From Laburnicola sp. R22_1 (lineage: Eukaryota > Ascomycota > Dothideomycetes > Pleosporales > Didymosphaeriaceae): a stretch of DNA of 64,000 nucleotides. The DNA is taken from positions 1 to 64,000 of the forward strand of contig JACONQ010000015.1 in NCBI GenBank assembly GCA_014281115.1, read 5' to 3'. Within the stretch, counting starts at the first letter, position 1; each line of letters starts with the position of its first letter. Of this stretch, positions 35,962-47,190 are shown piece after piece. A program made the translations under genes and the position numbers. The notes under the pieces are model-generated. The model searched no databases, was not told the DNA's origin, and was given only the letters and a program-made list of their open reading frames with translations.

Positions 35962-36475
35962 AGTTTCGCTTTCGTTAGGGTAGAGCGTTTAGGTAGAGGG
36001 GTGTCTGGGAAGACGAGAGGTTATTTATAATTAGGTTGAGAGTCCGCGAATTAGCATTCTTAGCACAGACCTCTTGCCCCTAGGGGCAAGCGATGCCGAG
36101 GCCTGTCGACCCCCACCAGCTTTTCCCGTTAGGGGTGGCTTCCGTTCTTTGCCCCCAGGGGCAACCTAACCCTACCTCAGAGGTACGGTTTAGGGACATA
36201 GTATCCGTCACACACCCCCTCAGCTTTAAGAGGATCGTGAGATTAATTAAAGCTAGAAATATCCTTGTATAGGCTGTTTTTGTTAATTGTTAGTGTTGCA
36301 ATTAACGTCGTAATTGTTAACTCAAACGCCACTAATATCACTGTTGTAAATCGCCCTGTAAACGCTAAGCAATATTAACTAGATAGAGCTGTTGTATAAA
36401 CTCCTAATGCTTGGCTTTTAAGAGAATCTTGGTGAGGCCGTCGGCAGCCATCTTGTCGGTGGGGACCCATTTGAC
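35955..36475 (-). mobile_element. Copia remnant: RNase H tail, polypurine tract and 3' LTR
   Basis: On the minus strand 36475-36375 encodes the typical end of a Copia RNase H ('KWVPTDKMAADGLTKILL...' then 'FIQQLYLVNI'). A noncoding stretch follows, then a polypurine tract (AAGCTGAGGGGG) directly before TGTGACGGATAC at 36214, the expected 3' LTR start. The LTR carries two TTGCCCC-GGGGCAA palindromes (about 36073-36090 and 36149-36164), a TATAAATAA box near 36028, and appears to end in CTGTGATA near 35955. The 5' part of the element is absent; it abuts the decayed OrsD-like gene. It differs in sequence from the complete Copia element at 36911-42059, so it is a separate, older family. Confidence 0.7.
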
Positions 36476-36910
36476 TATAGCTAATATACACACTAATAGG
36501 CTATTATACTCTTTATAAGTAATAAACTAGCTTAATAATATAATATAAAACGCTAAACACGCTTTTTTAATACTTAATAATATTTCTAGCTTATTGCCTA
36601 ACGCACTTTTCTTTGCTTAATTCTAGTTATTAGCCTTTATCTCTTTTACCACACTATCTGCGTTGTCTATTATTTTCTTATCTAAATCTTTATCTTCTGT
36701 CTCTTCTATATCTTCTTCTTTTTCTTTTTTTTTCTTCTTCTCTTCTATTACTTCCTTGGCCTCCTTTACTAATACCTTTTACGCCTTACGCTACCGCTTA
36801 GTAAATTAGTACTTAGGGCTCTTTTATACGTGCTCTTACTACGTTTACTAAAAAAATATTAATATTTGCTTCTATAGCTAGGCATACTTGCTAATTAACT
36901 TCTTATCTAT

Positions 36911-37096
36911 TGTCAGATATGCAGCTGTTAGATAGAACAAGCGCGTTGAGGTTGGATCTGTACAATAAAGCAGGGACCACCTGGCTTGGCACACTAGCGA
37001 AGAAGTCAGAACCAGCCAAACACAGTGGACACGAACACAATACAATCATCATTATCTATTAAGGCGCATCATCGCATTCAACCATTAAATCTGACA
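36911..37096 (+). repeat. 5' LTR of the Copia element
   Basis: 186 bp, TG...CA ends with a short inverted repeat (TGTCAGA / TCTGACA). It differs from the 3' copy by AAACACAG versus GAACACGG and by one T/C change. Confidence 0.95.
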
Positions 37097-37129
37097 ATTA
37101 AGAGTCTCACTACCTCAATTAATACCAAA

Positions 37130-40100
37130 ATGGCTGCACTACCCCAGCGTGACCCGACGGTGACCCTTCGAGACCACACCGACTACAGGGCATGGATAAT
37201 GCAGCTCCAGTCTAGATGCGTCGCATATCGCATCTGGCCAAAAGTCGATCCTACGTCGAATATCCCAATAAAACCTAAACCTATAGCCCCAAGGGCGCCG
37301 CTAATTAATGGGTATACTCTAGCAGCGAACGTCAGCATCCCAACAAGGCAGTCCAAACTATTAGCAGCAGGACTCAAGGCGTTCAAAGAAGATCTTGAGT
37401 ATTACAAGATTCTTGCTAAGCAGTATAAGAACAATCAACATGATTTTGAAAAGGAGCAAACAAGCCTCTAGCAAATCATTGTTTATATTCAGGCTACTGT
37501 CAGCCCACATCTTCAGCGCACTTGCTGCCTCCTAGATCAACCACTAAGACAGTGGATTACGAACCTTAAAGCCACGGTTGGCGTCGACGAACGATTCGAG
37601 AGAGAACGAGCCCGCGACCAATACCTTACATCCCTCAGACCGATAAGAAACGCGTCAAATTGGGACACATGGCTTGCTAAATATAATCAAGCAGCTACAG
37701 AAGTGGAGACAAGCAATATCCCTAAGATAACACAGATTAATATGATCACAAAGGACTTTCTAACTGCCGTAAACAAAGTTGCGCCCAATTGGTCTACGAC
37801 CTTTCAGGATAGCGGACGGTTCACACCTGGCATAAATCAGAAAGAAATGATAAAGCGCTTCTGAGAGCATATAATGTTAAATCATCCAACCCCTCGAACA
37901 GGGAAGCACAAGGCCGCATTTGTGGCAGATGACTCGTTATACCTCGCTGAAAGTGGGAAAACCACCCAGGGCATTGATGCCGAAGCAGCACTATCTAGAA
38001 AATGGGGCAGACCCCGATATCAACGTGATGACCGAAAAGATAATAAGAACTTATCCTCGGTCCAAAAACCTGCAAAAACAGGAGGCGCTAAATGTCCTGC
38101 GTGTGGACATCGCCATAGACTCCGGGATTGCTTCTATATTAATGCAGACAAAGCTCCCAAGTGGTGGAAACCAAACAAGAAGATCGAAGAACTCGTCGCA
38201 TTAAAGCGCGAGCACGATCCCGAATTTCAAGGACTGCTAAGAGGACAAAGCAGACCAAGATCAAAAACACCAAACATCAAACAATCGCACACGCCCACAC
38301 CTGAGATCCTCGAGTCCCCTGAGGACTGACTAGAGGGACAGAGAATATCAAACGTCAACGCTGCGTTTACATCAGCGCCAATGGAAACAGAAGTGTCTAA
38401 TTACCCGCTAAAGCGCTCGTTCATTCTTAATTCAGGATCAACTTGCCACATTACAAACAACCCCGACCGTATCTACAACTTCTGTCTACCTACGTCCAGA
38501 GATTATATATGGGCTGGCAATACAAAGATATGGATAAAAGGCTACGGCTCTGTTGACTTAACACTAAGAGGCCAACATGGAACAACTACGTTGGTTCTAC
38601 ATGATGTGGCTATCTGTCCAGACCTCCTATGCAACCTAGTCTCCTTTCGACTACTAAGGCATAGAGGAATCTAGTGGGATACGCAAACGGACCCAACTAC
38701 GCTAAAAGAACCAGACAACAAGGTTATCAGAAAACTATCCGAGATACACGGTCAATGGGTACTTGAGTATGATCCGCTACCACCCACTTCATATCACATC
38801 CGCAAGAATACATCACGAACGAAAGGAGCACCACAAAGGGCCTCAGCCGAATTATGGCACAAGAGACTAGGACACCCTAAACCAGCAGCTATCGAACATC
38901 TTGTGCAGCAAGCTAAAGGGGTGCGAGTTAAGGGAGTTACAACAGTTCAATGCGACTCCTGTGGGAAAGCAAAGATCCGGCGACAAATTAGCCGAGCACC
39001 GCGAATCAACAATAAAGGACCAGAAGAAAGACTGGCTATCGACTTTCATGCCTACGAGGCGCAAAGTAGCACTGGCGAAAGGAGCCAGATGCTTGTCACT
39101 AACAGGTACTCAGGCCTGCAATGGGACTTTTATTTCAAAGACAATCGACCAGCAAAGTCGGTTATCAAAGTTCTATCGAACTTCTTTCTCTTCCTTAAAA
39201 ACCATTACAATATTACGGTCAAGGTCATTGAAGCGGACAACGAGATCACGATAGTGAAACCGGAAATCGAGCGCTGGTTGGCATCACAAGGAATTACTGT
39301 CGAGCCTTCCGCCCCAGATACACAAGCTCAAAATGGAGGTGCCGAACGCTTAGGGGGTGTGAACAAAGAGAAATCGCGCGCGATGCGTCTCGATGCCAAC
39401 CTACCCTGGGAACTATGGCCCGAAGTCACAAGAGCTGCAGTATACCTCTACAATCGAACATCGAATTATGCGAACAACTAGAAAACGCCATACAAGATAT
39501 TCTTCACACAAGTTGCTCTAAACAACGGAGTAGTCACCTTAATTAAGAAACCCAACCTCGCTCACCTCAAAGCGTATGGCTGCAAAGCGTTCGCAATGAC
39601 GGATAATACACATCGAGGTAAATCAAGACTACAACGCCTAGACCCAAAGGCTTGGATTAGTTACCTAGTAGGATACCGGTCCTCAAACATCTATCGAATT
39701 TGGATACCGTCACTTGCCAAGGTAATAAGCACCCGCGACGTTATCTTCGACGAACAAACTGTCTTTAGTGGCAAAACTAAGGACCTTATGGATAACCTCA
39801 TGCACAGTACACTAGAGGAAATTGCCACATACGTGAGAACAATCGAACTCCCAACACCAAGTCATTAACCAGAGACAGAGTCCTTCCATGAAGACGACAC
39901 TGTTGGAGGCTCATCAAATCCCCAAGGCGAAGTAGACCCACCAGGCTACTACCAAGGAGTGAAGATCAGGGACAACTATCCGACTCCTCCAACTACACCA
40001 CCACCTGCGGCATTACTTGCGCAGTTAATGGCTGAAATGAATCAGAAATGAGCCTAAAAGGGTCATCCAAAACTGTCCCCTGGGCAGCCGCCTTCATAGC

Positions 40101-41823
40101 AGGAACTCAAGCTGGCCACGTTGGGAAATACAGAGGGGATGTTATAGACAAGGCTAAGATGATGAGAACGCTCGCCAAAGGCTTAAAGCCCCATCGAAGT
40201 CAACTCCCACCTCTGCCAACGTGCCGTACCAAGCTTGAGGATCACCCGATGGGCGAATTGTTCAAAGAAGCAGAGCGGGATCACCTCGCAAGCCACAAAC
40301 AAATAAAATCATAGTCAGAAGTACCAATGAAGAAGATCAAACTAACAGGACAGCAAATCCTTGACTGTATGTGAGTATACACCTACAAGCTTGACAAACA
40401 CCATCGCTTGCTGAAGTGCAAGGCACGGCTAGTCGTCCGGGGCGATCAACAACGGAATATTACCTCTCAAGACACTTATGCAGCCACGCTTGCTAGCAGG
40501 TCGTTCCGAATGCTAGTGGCAATAGCAGCTCACTATAATATGGAGCTCGAGCAATACGACGTTACAAACGCTTTCGTCCATGCAAGTATGGACCGAGAGG
40601 TATACATGAGAATGCCCCGTGGCTATCAGAAGCCTGGAACGATACTTCAAGTCAACAAGGCTTTATATGGTCTTCGGATCTCACCACTCCTCTGGCAGAA
40701 AGAGTTTACCTCAACACTCAAAGCTCTAGGTTTCCAGACAGTGCCTCACAAGCCATGCTGCCTTCTCAAAGACGGAATCATCGTCTTCTTCTACGTCGAC
40801 GATATCATCTTAGCTTTTCACAAGCAGAAAGAGGAAGAAGCCCAACAAGCGATCAAGCGCCTACAAGAAAAATACACCTTAAGTGGAGGAAACGACCTTT
40901 AGTGGTTCCTTGGCGTAGAGATCATCAGAGATCGAAAGACTAGGACGATTCAACTCTCTCAGGCTGCCTACTCAGACAAGATCAGTCGATTAGTTGACAA
41001 GAGGGATATTCGACACGACACCCCAATGGCAGCTATCGAGCTGAAACCACAAGACAGCTTAGCGACACCCTCAGAAATTAACAAATACCAACGCAAGATC
41101 GGATCGCTTCTGTTCGCAGCAGTAACAACTCAACCGGACATAGCCTTTGCAACCTTAAGGCTAGCTCGATTCCTGTCAAATCCGGGCTTGGAACATCACA
41201 ATGCCGCTAATCGAGTACTACTATACTTATCAAGCACCAGATGGAGAGCACTACAGCTCGGAGGAGGCAACTGCCTTCAAGTAGCCAGCGATGCCTCATT
41301 TGCTGACAACACACTAGACAGAAAGAGCTCGCAAGGATACGCTATTAAGCTATTTAACGGACTTATTGCCTGGAAAGCAAGCAAACAAGAGACTGTCACA
41401 ACTTCGACAACCGAAGCAGAGCTTCTCGCCTTATCGCAAGTGGCCAAGGAAGCAATCTTTATATCAAGACTACTGGACAAACTGCAGATTAAACTGCGCT
41501 CATCGTCAATTACCGTCCAATGCGATAATAAGCAAACTATTCGACTAGTCACTAAGGAGATATCCAGGCTTCAGACTAAACTACGACACGTCGACATTCA
41601 CAATCACTGGTTAAGACAGGAAGTCTCTACCAGAAAGATCAAGGTGGAGTACGTACAATCGGCAGAAATGATCGCCGACGGCTTTACGAAGGTCCTCCCA
41701 GTCAACAAGTGGAAAGGGTTCCTAACCCAACTTAGGCTGGTTGAGATAACAGAACGCAAAGTAGCAAATGAAGCACCTCTTAAGGAAATTCAAGGGCACC
41801 TTAATAACCTTACTTTAGGATAA
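37130..41823 (+). pseudogene. Copia gag-pol polyprotein (decayed)
   Basis: The ATG at 37130 ('MAALPQRDPTVTLRDHTDYR') opens Gag. A CCHC-like knuckle 'CPACGHRHRLRDC' follows at about 38093. The protease motif is 'FILNSGSTCHI', where the catalytic Asp of DSG is Asn. The integrase has 'LWHKRLGHPKPAAIEHL' and 'CDSCGKAK', then the D,D-35-E residues in 'LAIDFHAYE', 'VIEADNE' and 'NGGAERL'. The reverse transcriptase has 'MRMPRGYQKPGTILQVNKAL' and an intact 'FFYVDDIIL'. RNase H shows 'ASDASFADN', 'TEAELLALS' and 'LRHVDIHNHWLRQE', ending at TAA 41821. The frame shifts by one base near 40045. Stops at 37469, 37862, 38327, 38672, 39479, 39866, 40312, 40372 and 40900 mostly fit Gln, Arg or Trp codons. Confidence 0.94.
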
Positions 41824-41873
41824 CAGGCTGCTAAATAGTTCAGCTTGCAAGGATCTTCCAAGCTGAGGGGGTG

Positions 41874-42059
41874 TGTCAGATATGCAGCTGTTAGATAGAA
41901 CAAGCGCGTTGAGGTTGGATCTGTACAATAAAGCAGGGACCACCTGGCTTGGCACACTAGCGAAGAAGTCAGAACCAGCCGAACACGGTGGACACGAACA
42001 CAATACAATCATCATCATCTATTAAGGCGCATCATCGCATTCAACCATTAAATCTGACA
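41874..42059 (+). repeat. 3' LTR of the Copia element
   Basis: 186 bp, TG...CA, preceded by the polypurine tract and followed by the TCTAT duplication. It keeps G/C at the three sites where the 5' LTR has A/T. Confidence 0.95.
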
Positions 42060-43078
42060 TCTATATATAGCTATAATAACTAGTACCGCGTCTAGTGCTT
42101 TTTAGTTTAAATAGCCTCTAACCTTACAAACACCCCCGTGTGGTAAATAATAAACGCCTGGCTAAACCGCGCCAATCTGTTTATAGCCTCCTATATGGCT
42201 GCTATAATAGGCTCTTCTTTAGCTTTGGGCTCCTCTACACTTACTAATAATTTGGACCGCTCTATGCCTACTAAATATAGTATCTATTTTATTCGCTTTA
42301 GCTATAGGTTTACCTTATCCTGCACGCTATTCTAGATTATTGTCTCTGCCCGCTTCTGCACGTTAGCCCACACCTTATCTATATTTCTGCCAACCTGCGC
42401 CTACCCTGTCTTGCCGTCTATAGGTTTAGGGGTGAAATTAGGTTGCTAGACCTCGAAATACTGCGACCTAGCGCCTTAGGCAAATAATCGCTAGTAATAA
42501 ATAGGCCTATAACCCTGCTCGCTGCGTACCTATATGCCTTTCTGCTCTATTTAACTTAAATAGCCATCTTTACCTACTAGTAACTAGTTGTACACCTTTT
42601 GCTAATGTTTCCTTATTACCTCTGCGCTTTAAAAAACCTAGTAGTATTAGTCTAGTTCTAATTAATATATTAACCCGTCTATATATACTAGTAACTGGCT
42701 AATAGGCTTAATAGTTTAATAAGGCACCTCTAGCTCGCTAGTATACTATATTAATCTAGCCTAACTATTAACCTCTATTACTACGTATTTGGCTTTCTTA
42801 TAGGTAATCTAGTAGTAACGCTATAAATAATTCTAGATATAGCTAGGTAAAACGCTGTACCTGCATTCTCCATAGACTGCTAATAAATATTTAGGTAAAT
42901 ACTTAAATAACTCGCCTACAACGCTGCTCTCTACTATAATAGTAGATTTGACGCAACGCTGCTGTAGGCGGTTACTAATAATAGGTTCCTATAATAGATT
43001 ATGGGCGCTGCGATAGGTTATAGGCTATATTATAGATAATATCTAGTGCTGGCAATTAAATGCACATTACTACTACTA

Positions 43079-45729
43079 CCTACGCCCTGCCTATTATATT
43101 ATATAAATATTTTAACTCTTGAAATTCTTTATAACGTAACGCGTCTTAGCTTTTAGTATTCTATTCTTCTTATCTCAAAACATACTCTAGGGTGTGATCG
43201 CCGCCTTATTAACTTTACTCTAATCCTAACGCGTAACTCTAACACCTATAGCTATATAAGTTTTAGGGCTGCAAATTCGCTAGAACGTGCAACTTAATGC
43301 GCTAAATCTTTAAGCTAAATTTGGGGCGAATTAGTCTTTAGAAACCTAACTAAACTAGTACCTAAACGTTTACTAAACTTAGCCTACATAATAAAACAAA
43401 TATATGGGATTTAGGCTAGCGCGAATATTTTATCTCTAAGAGAACTAACTTCAAAACTAGACTTAGCCCTTAGTCTAGTTACTACCCTGGGATAGGGTTG
43501 TCTTTAGACTTTATAATAGCCTTAGCTACTAATTCTAATAACTTCTCTAAAAGTAAGTCTTAAGAAAAGTAATATTAAGCCTAAAGCTAATAGGTAGTAA
43601 GTAATTATTTTATTTCTAAGCTATACTAAAGTAATTAGTCTAGTTTAAATTACACTAAAAATATACTAAACTTTCTAATAGTTTTAAGTTTAGCTTTACT
43701 TTAGTGTGTAAGCTACTTAAAATCTATTAGTAAAAATTATTATCTAGCTAATCTACTTTACGTATAGCAATATATTAATTATACTTAAAAGTGTTATAAA
43801 AATTCTATTAAGATAGATTTTTCTAAATAGTTTAACTATACTCTTCTTTTTTATAAGGCTAGAGAGGCAACTAATAGTCTTAAAAGTAACTATTTATTAC
43901 TTTTCTTACTTAATAAATAATAAATTACTAATAGAGTAAAGTAAAAAAATCTTACTATAAGTATTATATAAGCTATTATTAGTAAGGTATAAATAAATAT
44001 TTCTTTTATATTATTTATTCTAGAACTATTTAGAGATAAAAAAATATAGGAAATATTCTAAAAGTTTTTTAAATTAAAGAGTAATAGCTTACTATAGTGT
44101 AGTAGTAGTAAAGTTAAGTAAAGTAAAAGTTATAAAAAAATATAATAGATAAATTTAAAATAGTAAATTTTATATAGTGTGTAAGCTAGTGTATAGTCTA
44201 AGCTAAGTAAAAATAAAGTATAAAATAAAATATATAAAACTTTAACCTCTATATTTCCTCTATAGCCTAACTCTAATTTCCTAGCTTTATACCTTATACT
44301 CTTACTATAATAGTATTAAAAGGTAGTTATTAGGCAGGTTAGCTTTATAGGGTGTAGTATAGTAGTTATTATTTATTAATTATTATTTATATTTAGAATA
44401 TTAAAACTTCTAAAGCAGTCTCTAAACTAATACACTCTTACTAACTTATAGTAAATAAAAAAGTGTAAAAGTAGTCTTTTAAATAAACCTTAGTATAGTG
44501 TAATAATTACTTAGTATAACTAGTAATTAATAGACCAATATACTCTTATCTACTTATAATAAGTAAAAAGTTATATTAGTAGTCTTATAAATCTTAGGTA
44601 ACTACCTAGTATAATTAGTAACTAATAAGATAAAATTTCTACTAATTTAACTACCTATAAGTAGTATTTTAAGAAAGAAGTAAATATTATATTACTATTT
44701 ATAGCTAAATAAAAAAATTAATTTTAGAATAATATAAGAGTAGTATATAGCCTTATAGGGTAAACCTCTCTAAAATAGCTAAAATAGTTAAAAGAGCTAG
44801 TTAAATTAAGACTATTCTAAGATAATAAATAAGAAAGAAATATAGGGGCCCTTTCTTATATAGAGGGCAATATAGGGTATAGGCCTATACTAGCTATACA
44901 CTAACACTAACTAGAAAAGACGCCTTTAGAAAAGTAAAAGGTATAAATAGAGAAAATAGAGTATAAAAATAATAATAAAATATACTTAGCAAAGAGGCTA
45001 GCATAAAACTATTATAATGTTAAGATTTTAGAATATTATATTAGAGTATATTAGAATTATTTCTATAGTGTTAATTAAATTTATCTAAAAATAAAATAAT
45101 AAAGACTTTTATTTTAAATAAATATAATAAAAAAGTAAAGCCTTCTACTTAGTTAAACTTATTTTAACTATAAAATAAAGTAAGAGCTTTATTTTTTTAA
45201 TTATATTATTTAAAATATCTAAAAGATAAATATTATAGACCTTTTAGTATATAGTATAATACTATAAAAAAGCTATATATTATTTAAAATAAAAGTCTTT
45301 ATTATTTTATTTCTAAATAGATTTAATTAACACTATATAAAGACTATATTAAAACTAGCTAAAAATAATTATATAAGTGTATATAAAAAGTAAATATAAG
45401 AAAAATAATAAATATAATAGTCTAGTATAAAATAGAATTTAGGTTTAGTAATTAGACTTAGCTAAAATATATAGATAGCGATATATTATTAGTTAACTAT
45501 TTAGAGGTAGAATAATAAAGGCTTTTATTTTAAATAATATAAAAATTAAAATTAAAATTCTACTTAGTAATTAAATATAGTATAAAAAAATTATAAAAAA
45601 AGCTATATATATAGCTACAAGGTAATATTTACTAGAGTTTATTATCTTACTCTAGAATAGCTAGAATAATAATTTTAAAAAGAACCACTTGTAAAAATCC
45701 CCCTAATATAAGAGCAATTTAATTAATTT
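43079..45729. other. AT-rich RIP-like interval, no recognised gene
   Basis: Dominated by TA steps with many stops in all frames. It includes the third copy of the 24-bp repeat block (43416-43439) and several near-repeated segments of the type TAAACCTTAGTATAG / AATCTTAGGTAACTACC (44490-44640). Composition matches 229-4432, 49.6-50.2 kb and 63-64 kb, and probably hides unrecognisable transposon remains. Confidence 0.6.
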
Positions 45730-46061
45730 TTAGTATTGGCAGATAGCGGGCAAAGTAGTGTGGCCTCAAACGCCATAATGCTTACAAATACCTTTCCTCA
45801 CTACCTCTAGCAGCAGTCCAAGACAGTATCTCCGCAGAGGTAGTCATGGCCCGTACCATACGCCAACTGCCGTCGCAGTGGCGGTACCCTAACGCCCTGC
45901 CACTCCTCCTGTGACAGCAACTTTGGTACCGTCGATGTCCGCTTGCAGCCTTGCAAATATTCTGTCCATTCTCCAGACAGATTACCTCAAGCTGGTCTAT
46001 TAGAGAGCAAACTGGACTTCCCGACTACTTCTTCCGTTCTGTTGCAACATCCCCACCTGCT

Positions 46062-47190
46062 ATGGCCAAGGCGCTTGGATTTGCCGCAAGCGTGATTGCT
46101 ATTGTGGATGTGGAGCTCTCGGCTAAAGTCGCCGCACTCTGCCTTAACTACTTCTCCGCCGTCAGGAATGCCAAATCCGACATTAACGCCTCCAAGACTG
46201 GGTGGAGAACTTAAGCACCACCGTTAAAGGTATTAGGCGCCTTTTCAATGGCCCACATGGCGCGACAATTAAGACTTCTCAAGAACTTCTCAACTCGCTT
46301 AATAGCAGCTTGTCACAGCTCACCAAGTTGCAGGTGAAGCTGGATCCAAGCAAGGCTCGCCAGGCAATACACCATGCCGGATTCCGCACTCTCAAATGGC
46401 CATTCGCTAGTAAGGAGATCAGAAGCATTATCAGCAACCTTAAACACTACAAACAAACTATCACTTTAAGTCTACAGGTCAACCAAACATAAGCAACCGC
46501 TCCAAGCTTATAAATAAGACCTAACACTACCGTCTCTACAGAACGCTTATTCTCAATATCAGGCAGAGGATCGATCTTTTAACCCCAGCCACCGCCGGCG
46601 CTGACTCGTCTCGCAAACCCTGCTTCACCGTGCCCTTCGAACCCGACCCCGACTTCGTAGACTGGCCCGCCATCCTGGCATAGATAAAGGAGAAATATAT
46701 TGCGCCCACCGGTCGCATTACCCTTGTTGGTTTGGGCGGCTTTGGGTAGGTATCTAGCCGCCTACCGAACGTTCTCAACCAGCCATGCTAACTAAACGAA
46801 AGAAAATCTCAGTTCGCTATTCAGTTCGCATATCATACCTGAGACACATCACCACAAACTGCTGTCTTCTGGGTACACGCGAGCACGAAAGCAAGATTCA
46901 AAGAGGCTTACTAGAGCATGGCAGAGACCCTACGGCTACCTTAGCGAAACAATCCCAACGTCAACGTGCTTGGACTAGTCAGCCACTGGCTACAGAGCGA
47001 GGAAAGCGGTCCGTGGTTGATGATTCTAGACAATGCCAATGATGTCGGCGTATTCTATCCCAACCCTGCCGCCGGAAAAGGCAACACACCCAACCGTCAA
47101 ACTCGTCCAACAAATACGAATCCTACTTCATCGGACCCACCGAAACCGCTTGCGTCGTTACGTCGCGCAACATGGATGACGTTTCCCCCA
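46062..47190 (+). pseudogene. Truncated STAND (NLR-like) gene
   Basis: The ATG at 46062 begins 'MAKALGFAASVIAIVDVELS', the N-terminal domain typical of fungal STAND proteins. The frame shifts by one near 46198, and the domain continues to 'HYKQTITLSLQVNQT'. After another shift comes 'PFEPDPDFVDWPAIL' and the nucleotide-binding domain. Its P-loop 'GLGGFGKSQ' is split by a 57-bp intron (46746-46802, branch-like CTAAC). The Walker B-like 'GPWLMILDNAND' follows, then 'VTSRNMDD' near 47145. STAND proteins are intracellular sensors in fungal self/non-self recognition. Homology stops at about 47190, so the rest of the NB domain and all C-terminal repeats are missing. Three stops in exon 2 lie at likely Arg/Gln codons. 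The 3' end overlaps the convergent membrane-protein gene. Confidence 0.8.

Larger units (their letters stand above)
36911..42059 (+). mobile_element. Complete Ty1/Copia LTR retrotransposon, 5,149 bp
   Basis: Two 186-bp LTRs (TGTCAG...CTGACA) flank one gag-pol region. The target duplication is TCTAT (36906-36910 and 42060-42064). A polypurine tract (AGCTGAGGGGGTG) directly precedes the 3' LTR. The LTRs differ at three sites, all A/G or T/C, with the decayed base in the left LTR each time. Protein order is Gag, protease, integrase, reverse transcriptase, RNase H, which defines Copia. Nine in-frame stops and a frameshift near 40045 inactivate it. It is inserted in the OrsD-like gene in the opposite orientation. 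Confidence 0.96.
36476..43078 (-). pseudogene. OrsD/DUF3505-like gene fragment, split by a Copia element
   Basis: Minus-strand reading from about 43078 gives a frame broken only by TAG/TAA/TGA. It contains 'GELFKYLPKYLLAVYGECRY' and 'SVLPSYIQNYLQRYYQITY', then 'PISQLLVYIDGLIY'. A Lys/Gln-rich region follows. This resembles the zinc-finger-like OrsD domain (Pfam family formerly DUF3505, C-x2-C with downstream His), in which the first Cys is here Tyr. Removing the Copia element and one TCTAT copy preserves the frame ('LYI' into 'DKKLIS'). The rest is a Lys/Glu-rich linker and 'KKACLAFYIILLSQFITYKE'. It then ends abruptly where the older Copia remnant starts. In some fungi OrsD-like domains precede helicase or recombinase-like regions, but no such region is present here. 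Confidence 0.5.

Noticed and set aside
36476..43078. Orsellinic-acid type secondary-metabolite cluster suggested by the OrsD-like domain
   Set aside because: No polyketide synthase, decarboxylase or other biosynthetic gene is nearby. OrsD-like domains also occur widely outside such clusters.
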